Part shown: piece by piece, positions 1-5,071 of the stretch | Layout: each line of letters starts with the position of its first letter | Numbering within the stretch: position 1 is the stretch's first letter | Source of the DNA: Alphaproteobacteria bacterium | Lineage (GTDB): Bacteria > Pseudomonadota > Alphaproteobacteria > RF32 > CAG-239 | Direction: 5' to 3' | Assembly (NCBI GenBank): GCA_017546885.1 | Contig: JAFYRQ010000020.1 | Span: 1-10,974 of the forward strand | DNA length: 10,974 nt | The notes under the pieces: generated by a model | What the model saw: only the letters and a program-made list of their open reading frames with translations | What the model was told of the DNA's origin: nothing | The model's database searches: none | Translations under genes and position numbers: made by a program

Positions 1-2
1 AA

Positions 3-1496
3 ATATTAATTGACCAATTATCAATAGCCGCAGAACAAAATCCTGAATTTTCTTCCGGTGGAGAAAGAAGAAAAGCGACATTGGCTAAGGCTTTGATAAG
101 TGAGCCGGATATTTTATTACTGGATGAGCCGACTAACCATTTAGATATGCCGACTATTGAATTTTTAGAAAAGCTTATTGCATCTTATTCAGGTGCAGTT
201 GTTGTCATAAGCCACGACAGACGTTTTTTATGTAATGTTTCTCGCACCACCTTTTGGCTTGACCGAGGAATTATGCACCGTAACAATAAGGGATTTCAGT
301 TTTTTGAAGCGTGGCAAGACCAAATTATTGAGCAAGAAATTATAGCACAAAAAAATCTGAACAAAAAACTTGCTGAAGAAACCGAGTGGTTACATAAAGG
401 AGTTACAGCTCGCAGAAGACGAAATCAAGGACGTTTACGTCGTCTTTTGCAACTCAGACAAGAACGCAGAGAACAGATAAAACAAATCGGTTCGGTTAAT
501 ATGGATATTGAAAATACTGCATGGAAATCAAAGTTAGTAATTGAGGCTAAGCATATTTGCAAAAGTTTCGGAAACAGAGAAATTGTAAAAGACTTTTCTA
601 CCAAAATTATCCGCGGAAACAGAATCGGAATTGTCGGTCCTAACGGAGCCGGAAAAACAACTTTGATTAAACTGCTGACTAAAAAGCTTGAACCTGATTC
701 CGGTTTTACTCGTATCGGTAAAAATCTTCAAGAAGCTTATTTTGACCAAAATCGTTTTACCCTAAACCCTCAAAAAACTTTGTGGCAAACTCTTTGTGAT
801 GAAGGCGACCATATTTGGGTAAGAGGCTCATATCGACATGTTGTTGCATATTTAAAAGACTTTTTATTTACTCCCGAACAAGCAAAATCTCCGGTAGCAG
901 CCTTATCCGGAGGAGAAAAGAATCGTTTAATGTTGGCTAAAGTCCTTGCTCAACCGTCAAATTTTTTGCTTTTGGATGAACCGACAAACGATTTGGATAT
1001 GGATACGCTTGACCTTTTACAAGAAATGTTAAGTGACTATGACGGAACAATGATTATCGTCAGCCATGACAGAGACTTTTTGGATAAATTGGTCACGTCC
1101 GTAATTTATATGAAAGGCGACGGAACCATTGATGAACACGTCGGAAGTTATAGTGACGTTTTAGCAAAACTGTCCCCTCAAGTCGAAAAAGATAAAAAAA
1201 CAGAAAAAAGCAAACCGCAAGAAAAACAGGAAAAGCCTAAATTTATAAGCATGAAAAAACTCTCCTATAACCAACAAAGGCTTTTACAGGTTTTGCCGGG
1301 ACAAATCGAAGAAATTGAAAAGAAAATTGCCGATATTACCAACGAATTGGCTGATGCGGATTTATACCAAAACAACAAAGAAAAATTCTTTGCATTGAGT
1401 GAAGAACTGAAAGAACTCGAAAATCAGAAATCCGAAGCCGAAAACCAATGGTTAGAAATATCGATTTTGGCAGAAGAAATTACCACCGCAAATTAG
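3..1496 (+). CDS. uup: Uup-type ABC-F ATPase, 5' end missing
   Basis: The frame is open to the left edge, so 497 residues are visible and roughly 135 N-terminal ones, including the first Walker A, are missing (E. coli Uup is 635 aa). Seen in order: first ABC signature SSGGE at visible residues 17-21; Walker B LLLDEPTNHLD near 41; first H-loop SHD; an arginine-rich linker WLHKGVTARRRRNQGR at 129-144, which is the Uup hallmark; second Walker A GPNGAGKTT from 212; second signature LSGGE at 301-305; second Walker B near 321-327; SHD at 354. A Lys/Glu-rich spacer and a predicted coiled coil (about 421-488) follow, matching the Uup C-terminal DNA-binding domain. There are no membrane segments, as expected for soluble ABC-F proteins. 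Family knowledge links Uup to ribosome function and to suppression of transposon excision. A TTG at 81 is internal, because the ABC signature lies upstream of it in frame. The last 17 bases overlap the convergent HAD-like gene. Confidence 0.93.
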   Translation: MLIDQLSIAAEQNPEFSSGGERRKATLAKALISEPDILLLDEPTNHLDMPTIEFLEKLIASYSGAVVVISHDRRFLCNVSRTTFWLDRGIMHRNNKGFQFFEAWQDQIIEQEIIAQKNLNKKLAEETEWLHKGVTARRRRNQGRLRRLLQLRQERREQIKQIGSVNMDIENTAWKSKLVIEAKHICKSFGNREIVKDFSTKIIRGNRIGIVGPNGAGKTTLIKLLTKKLEPDSGFTRIGKNLQEAYFDQNRFTLNPQKTLWQTLCDEGDHIWVRGSYRHVVAYLKDFLFTPEQAKSPVAALSGGEKNRLMLAKVLAQPSNFLLLDEPTNDLDMDTLDLLQEMLSDYDGTMIIVSHDRDFLDKLVTSVIYMKGDGTIDEHVGSYSDVLAKLSPQVEKDKKTEKSKPQEKQEKPKFISMKKLSYNQQRLLQVLPGQIEEIEKKIADITNELADADLYQNNKEKFFALSEELKELENQKSEAENQWLEISILAEEITTAN

Positions 1497-2346
1497 ATAT
1501 GATATAATCGGGATATGCGCCGGTAGTAGATGATAGTTCTCTGGTTTTTGTAACATCGGGAATATATCCTTCGCCAAGATAATTTACATGAATCCCCTTT
1601 GTTATCAAAACACTGGATATTCCGGCTACGTTTGCAGCCTTAATATCGGTTTGAATACTGTCACCTATCATCAATATTTTGTTACGTTCCAGTTTTTTAT
1701 ACGGTTCCAATGCGTATTCTATTATCGTTTTATCTGGCTTACCGATAGTGATTATTTTTCCGCCCAATACCGCATATTGTTCTGCAAATGCTCCGGAAGC
1801 ATTAGCTATTTCACCATTGACAAATGCCGAAATATCATTTCCGACACAAAGCATCGGGATACCTAAACTTGCCGAATGGCTCAAAACCTCAACAACATCA
1901 GGTGTTAAAGCTCTTGTTTTTGATGTTTGACCTACATACAAAAATTCTGCACGAGCATAATTTTCAACACTTTGATAACCGAGACCTTCAAAAACTCCGT
2001 TATCTTGTTCGTCACCTAAATTGTAATACTGTTTACCCAGCGCAACATATTGACTATTGGAAGAACTTAACTTGTAGTGCAAAATTTCTCCCATTGTTAT
2101 AATATTATTGAAAACCATCGGAGAAATTCGAGACGCATACAGTTTATCCACCAACTCGGAAATTCGCATAGAAGTATTACTTAACAAAACGACTTGTTTA
2201 CCGTTTTTGCGAAGACGAATAAGAGCATCAATGGCATCGGAACTAAAACTGTTGCCGTCATATATAACACCATTTAAGCCACAAACAATTACGTCGTGAG
2301 CATTCATAATTTTAGATATATTAACAACAGGTTTAATCATTTTCAT
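1480..2346 (-). CDS. HAD-superfamily IIA (NagD-like) protein, probably catalytically dead
   Basis: This 288-residue protein matches the alphaproteobacterial HAD-IIA hydrolase type (TIGR01459-like). Motif II is LLSNTSMR (residues 54-61). A lysine motif ITIGKPDK surrounds K203. Motif IV is MIGDSIQTDIKAANVAG with D229 and D234, which normally bind Mg2+. The GGKIITIGKP block and the TKGIH block after motif IV are typical. Motif I is broken: the nucleophile Asp is Gly23 in VIVCGLNGVIYDG, and the acid/base position is Asn25. The CxNPD substrate-loop motif reads CVGND. Phosphatase activity is therefore unlikely, and a binding or scaffold role is inferred. The start is the ATG at 2346, because AAGGGAAGG lies 9 bases upstream; a GTG at 2370 in the same frame would place that site inside the gene. 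It is the last gene of the tatD-tcdA group, 42 bp after tcdA, and overlaps the end of uup by 17 bp. Confidence 0.85.
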   Translation of the reverse strand: MKMIKPVVNISKIMNAHDVIVCGLNGVIYDGNSFSSDAIDALIRLRKNGKQVVLLSNTSMRISELVDKLYASRISPMVFNNIITMGEILHYKLSSSNSQYVALGKQYYNLGDEQDNGVFEGLGYQSVENYARAEFLYVGQTSKTRALTPDVVEVLSHSASLGIPMLCVGNDISAFVNGEIANASGAFAEQYAVLGGKIITIGKPDKTIIEYALEPYKKLERNKILMIGDSIQTDIKAANVAGISSVLITKGIHVNYLGEGYIPDVTKTRELSSTTGAYPDYIISNLRW

Positions 2347-2355
2347 AGCGACAGT

Positions 2356-2364
2356 CCTTCCCTT
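2356..2364 (-). promoter_or_regulatory. Ribosome binding site fixing the HAD-like gene start
   Basis: On the minus strand AAGGGAAGG sits 9 bases before the ATG at 2346. It is a strong purine-rich Shine-Dalgarno match and favours that ATG over the in-frame GTG at 2370, which has no such site. Confidence 0.6.
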
Positions 2365-2388
2365 CGGCACAATATTAAAATATCAATC

Positions 2389-3141
2389 TTAAAATTTTTT
2401 TAATTTGGAAAGATAAAGTATAGTCGCATTAGCAATAATAAGTCCGAAAATTGCGGTTATTGTCGGAAGTGAGCCCATTGTATGACGGACTCTTGTGTTG
2501 TCGGCAGGAAGTTCGTCTTCATTAATAAAAAGTGCCGTATCGGGAATATTTATTTGTTCGTCTGAAGATACGCACATTATCTTACTTATATCAACACCTC
2601 TTCTTTTCAGCCTTTTACGAATAAAACGAGCAAGATGACAATTTGAAGTTTTATGCAAAGGTTGAAGCTTTATGCAAGAGGCATCCGTTTTTAAGGCTGC
2701 TCCCATTGAGGAAATAAAAGGTATTTTCTTATTAACCAACATTTCCATCAATCCGCATTTAGGATTTAGCGAATCGATAGCATCAATAACAAAATCTGTT
2801 TTTTCTTCTAAAAGAGCGGGTAAAGTTTCGTTATTTACAAACAGCTCTTTTATAACAACTTGGCAATCAGGATTTATATCTCTTACTCTTTGTGCGGCGA
2901 CTTCTGCTTTTGATTGTCCGAGAGTGGATTCCAAAGCCAAAATTTGACGATTTATATTTGTTTCTTCGACTTTATCAAAATCAACCAAGATGAGTTTTCC
3001 TACTCCTGCTCTGGCTAAAGCTTCTAAAGTATATCCGCCGACGGCCCCCAGTCCCACAATCATAACCGATGAGTTTTTTAAATGAGAAAAACTTTCATCA
3101 CCCAACAGAGCTTTTGTACGCATAAAACGATTATCTGACAT
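2389..3141 (-). CDS. tcdA: tRNA threonylcarbamoyladenosine dehydratase
   Basis: This 250-residue ThiF/MoeB/HesA-fold enzyme is close in length to E. coli TcdA (268 aa). TcdA uses ATP to dehydrate t6A37 of ANN-decoding tRNAs to the cyclic form ct6A37. Seen: nucleotide-binding glycine loop VGLGAVGGYT (residues 29-38); acidic strand LVDFDKVEETNINRQ (52-66) with the Asp and Asn/Arg residues of the adenylation site; KAEVAAQRVRDINP, typical of the family; VIDAIDS before a basic RKRLKRRG stretch. The C-terminal hydrophobic helix (SLPTITAIFGLIIANATILY) matches the family's C-terminal end. The start is the ATG at 3141, preceded by a GGAG 9 bases upstream; an in-frame start at 3213 lies deep inside tatD and would add 24 unrelated residues. 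It overlaps tatD by 11 bp, so the two are probably translationally coupled. MoeB or ThiF are less likely given the VIDAIDS context and the lack of a CxxC zinc pair. Confidence 0.88.
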   Translation of the reverse strand: MSDNRFMRTKALLGDESFSHLKNSSVMIVGLGAVGGYTLEALARAGVGKLILVDFDKVEETNINRQILALESTLGQSKAEVAAQRVRDINPDCQVVIKELFVNNETLPALLEEKTDFVIDAIDSLNPKCGLMEMLVNKKIPFISSMGAALKTDASCIKLQPLHKTSNCHLARFIRKRLKRRGVDISKIMCVSSDEQINIPDTALFINEDELPADNTRVRHTMGSLPTITAIFGLIIANATILYLSKLKKF

Positions 3142-3874
3142 TGATAAACTCCAAAGAATTTTGATATATTTGATAAGCCAGTTCTTCATAATCGCATTTA
3201 CGAGCTTTGGCAATATATTTTAGCAATTCCGGAATAAAAAACGGAGTAGATATTGTACCTTTTTCAAAAGGTTGGTAAGGTCCGTCGCTTTCCACTAAAA
3301 TCTTTTTAACAGGAACGTTTTGCACTATTTTTTCAAAATCTTTATTTTTTAATATCGAGGCACTAAACGACACATATCCGTTTTTAGATAATATATTTTT
3401 TAAGTGTTCAACTTTGCCGTTAAAAGAATGAAACATAAATTTTTCAGGCAGTTTATTCCATAAATCATCAAAGTAAGAAACAGCTTTTACTGCATGTATT
3501 ATCAAAGGACGATTATATTGTTGAGCCATTTCGATATGTTGAACAAATATTTGTTTCTGCTGTTGCGGATTTTCTTTTAAACCGTCTATTCCGGTTTCTC
3601 CGATTATGGCTTGCGGATATTTTTCTATATATGAGCATAGTAAAGTATCCCAATTATCACTTATATCTGCAATTTGCCATGGATGAACTCCGAAAGCAGG
3701 AACTATCATATCAGGGTATAAGTCTGTCCATTTTGCAACTTTGTCCCAATCTTTTTCCGAAATTCCTGCACAAAGCAGTTTTTTATAGTTTAATGTTTGC
3801 GCTTTTTTTACTATATCTGTGGCAAAGTTTGTTTTATAGTCTTGCAAGTGAATATGTATATCGATAAAATCCAT
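3131..3874 (-). CDS. tatD: TatD-family metal-dependent hydrolase/deoxyribonuclease
   Basis: This 247-residue TIM-barrel hydrolase keeps all metal ligands of the TatD family: HxH in DIHIHL (H7, H9), E93 in IGETGID, H127 in LIIHAVKA, H149 in FHSFNG and D197 in VESDGPY. E. coli TatD and relatives are 3'-5' DNA/RNA exonucleases or phosphoesterases; the exact substrate of this member cannot be read from the sequence. It could equally be annotated YcfH or YjjV type. The chosen start is the ATG at 3874. A TTG at 3904 in frame would add 10 residues, but it lies at or upstream of the predicted transcription start and the extra residues do not resemble the family N-terminus. It heads the minus-strand group tatD-tcdA-HAD and is divergent from alr with 46 bp between starts. 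Confidence 0.87.
   Translation of the reverse strand: MDFIDIHIHLQDYKTNFATDIVKKAQTLNYKKLLCAGISEKDWDKVAKWTDLYPDMIVPAFGVHPWQIADISDNWDTLLCSYIEKYPQAIIGETGIDGLKENPQQQKQIFVQHIEMAQQYNRPLIIHAVKAVSYFDDLWNKLPEKFMFHSFNGKVEHLKNILSKNGYVSFSASILKNKDFEKIVQNVPVKKILVESDGPYQPFEKGTISTPFFIPELLKYIAKARKCDYEELAYQIYQNSLEFINVR
3842..3870 (+). promoter_or_regulatory. Weak candidate promoter for alr
   Basis: TTGCAA (3842-3847) and TAAAAT (3865-3870) are 17 bases apart on the plus strand. They match 4/6 and 5/6 of the sigma70 consensus and would start transcription about 45 bases before alr, inside the 5' end of tatD. Other spacings in this AT-rich stretch are possible, so confidence is low. Confidence 0.3.
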
Positions 3875-3907
3875 ACAATTTGCTTTCAAATAAATTTTAT
3901 ACAAAGG

Positions 3908-3936
3908 ATAATAAGAAGTTATGAGTATTTTGACAA
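3908..3936 (-). promoter_or_regulatory. Predicted sigma70-type promoter for tatD-tcdA-HAD
   Basis: On the minus strand TTGTCA (3931-3936) and TATTAT (3908-3913) are separated by exactly 17 bases. Each box differs from consensus at one position. Transcription would begin near 3901, giving a leader of about 27 bases to the tatD ATG. The -35 box lies inside the first codons of alr. This is a prediction from sequence only. Confidence 0.5.
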
Positions 3937-5006
3937 GACCGATTTTGGAAATAAATCTTGATAATATCGTTAAGAATTATAAGTTGTTGCACTCAATTTC
4001 TCCTAAAGCTATAGCCGCTGCCGTAGTAAAAGACGATGCCTACGGAATAGGAGCAGAAAAAGTTGCGGAAAAACTTTATAGTGTCGGTTGTCATAATTTT
4101 TTTGTTGCGCACGGTATTGAGGGTGAAAAGATAAGACCGGTCGTCGGTAATTCGGATATTTTTGTTTTACAAGGAATCGGCGAAGACAGTTTAGAATCTT
4201 TTCAAAAAGCCAAACTGACACCGGTAATTGCAAATTCTCAACAATTCGAGTTTTGGAAAAACAACAAAATTAAAGGGGTCAAACCCTTAATACAAATCGA
4301 GACAGGACTTAATCGTTTAGGTTTCAGAGAGGAAGAATTAGAACAATTATCCGAAAATGATAAAAAAGAATTTTCAATGGTGTTATCACACCTGGCTTGC
4401 GGTGATGAAAAAGAACACTTTATGAATGAACACCAACTTATGCGTTTTAATGAATTAAAAGAACGTTTCTTTCCAAAATTGAAAGCAACCTTATCTGCGT
4501 CAGACGGAACATTTTTGGGCGAAAACTTCCAAAAAGATATGGTCAGATTAGGAGCTGCCATGTATGGTATCAATACAGCACCATATCGAACCAATCAAAT
4601 GTTACCTTGCATAAAAGTTGTTGCTCCGGTTCTTGATATAGCAAAATTGAAAAAAGGAGATTTTGTCGGTTATTCCGTTACATACAGAGCTGCAACCGAC
4701 AGAAAAATTGCCATTGTATCCATCGGTTACGGAGACGGGATTCCTCGTTCTTTATCCAACAAGGGAAAAGTGTTTTTCAATGTAAACAATAAGATTCAGG
4801 AAGCTCGTATATTAGGAAGAATTTCCATGGATAATATTATATGTGATGTTACCGATGTAGAAAATTTACAAGTCGGAGATATGGCTGAAATAATAAACGA
4901 CTTTTATACTCTTGATGATATAGGACGTGATGCGGGAACAATCGGATATGAAATATTATCCAGAATCGGCAAAAACCCTCGCTTTACAAGAAATTATATC
5001 GGATAA
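3921..5006 (+). CDS. alr: Alanine racemase
   Basis: This 361-residue fold-type III PLP enzyme interconverts L- and D-alanine, supplying D-Ala for peptidoglycan. The PLP lysine is K37 in AAVVKDDAYGIG. The catalytic tyrosine is Y251 in VGYSVTYRA, followed by the conserved IGYGDGIPR block. R209 in MVRLGAAMYGI and M303-D304 in GRISMDN complete the expected active site, and the C-terminal YEILSRIGKNPRFTRNYIG matches the family ending. Length is normal. One oddity is Asp38 directly after the PLP lysine, where the common motif is KADAYGHG. The ATG at 3921 follows a purine-rich AAGGATAATAAGAAG stretch. It is divergent from tatD and is followed 4 bases after its stop by a strong terminator. No catabolic partner such as dadA is adjacent, so a biosynthetic role is inferred. 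Confidence 0.95.
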   Translation: MSILTRPILEINLDNIVKNYKLLHSISPKAIAAAVVKDDAYGIGAEKVAEKLYSVGCHNFFVAHGIEGEKIRPVVGNSDIFVLQGIGEDSLESFQKAKLTPVIANSQQFEFWKNNKIKGVKPLIQIETGLNRLGFREEELEQLSENDKKEFSMVLSHLACGDEKEHFMNEHQLMRFNELKERFFPKLKATLSASDGTFLGENFQKDMVRLGAAMYGINTAPYRTNQMLPCIKVVAPVLDIAKLKKGDFVGYSVTYRAATDRKIAIVSIGYGDGIPRSLSNKGKVFFNVNNKIQEARILGRISMDNIICDVTDVENLQVGDMAEIINDFYTLDDIGRDAGTIGYEILSRIGKNPRFTRNYIG

Positions 5007-5010
5007 ACGA

Positions 5011-5047
5011 AAAAAATAGCACTGATTTAATATCGGTGCTATTTTTT
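5011..5047. terminator. Bidirectional intrinsic terminator between alr and the 885-aa gene
   Basis: A 16-bp stem (left arm 5011-5026, right arm 5032-5047, one T-G wobble at 5023/5035) closes a 5-base TTAAT loop. The GC-containing core is AGCAC/GTGCT. The left arm begins with A6 and the right arm ends with T6, so the transcript from either strand ends in a U-run. It serves alr on the plus strand and the convergent gene ending at 5072 on the minus strand. Confidence 0.88.
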
Positions 5048-5071
5048 ATTATTCAGAAATCAAACAGCTTT

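Noticed and set aside
3142..3213. Longer tcdA starting at 3213
   Set aside because: It would place 24 unrelated residues before the family's start and overlap tatD by about 80 bp. The ATG at 3141 has a clear GGAG.
3874..3904. TTG start at 3904 for tatD
   Set aside because: The extra ten residues do not match TatD N-termini, and the predicted transcript begins at about 3901, downstream of this codon.
4009..4594. Minus-strand open frames inside alr
   Set aside because: They lie opposite an intact, fully conserved alanine racemase frame and show no family motifs.
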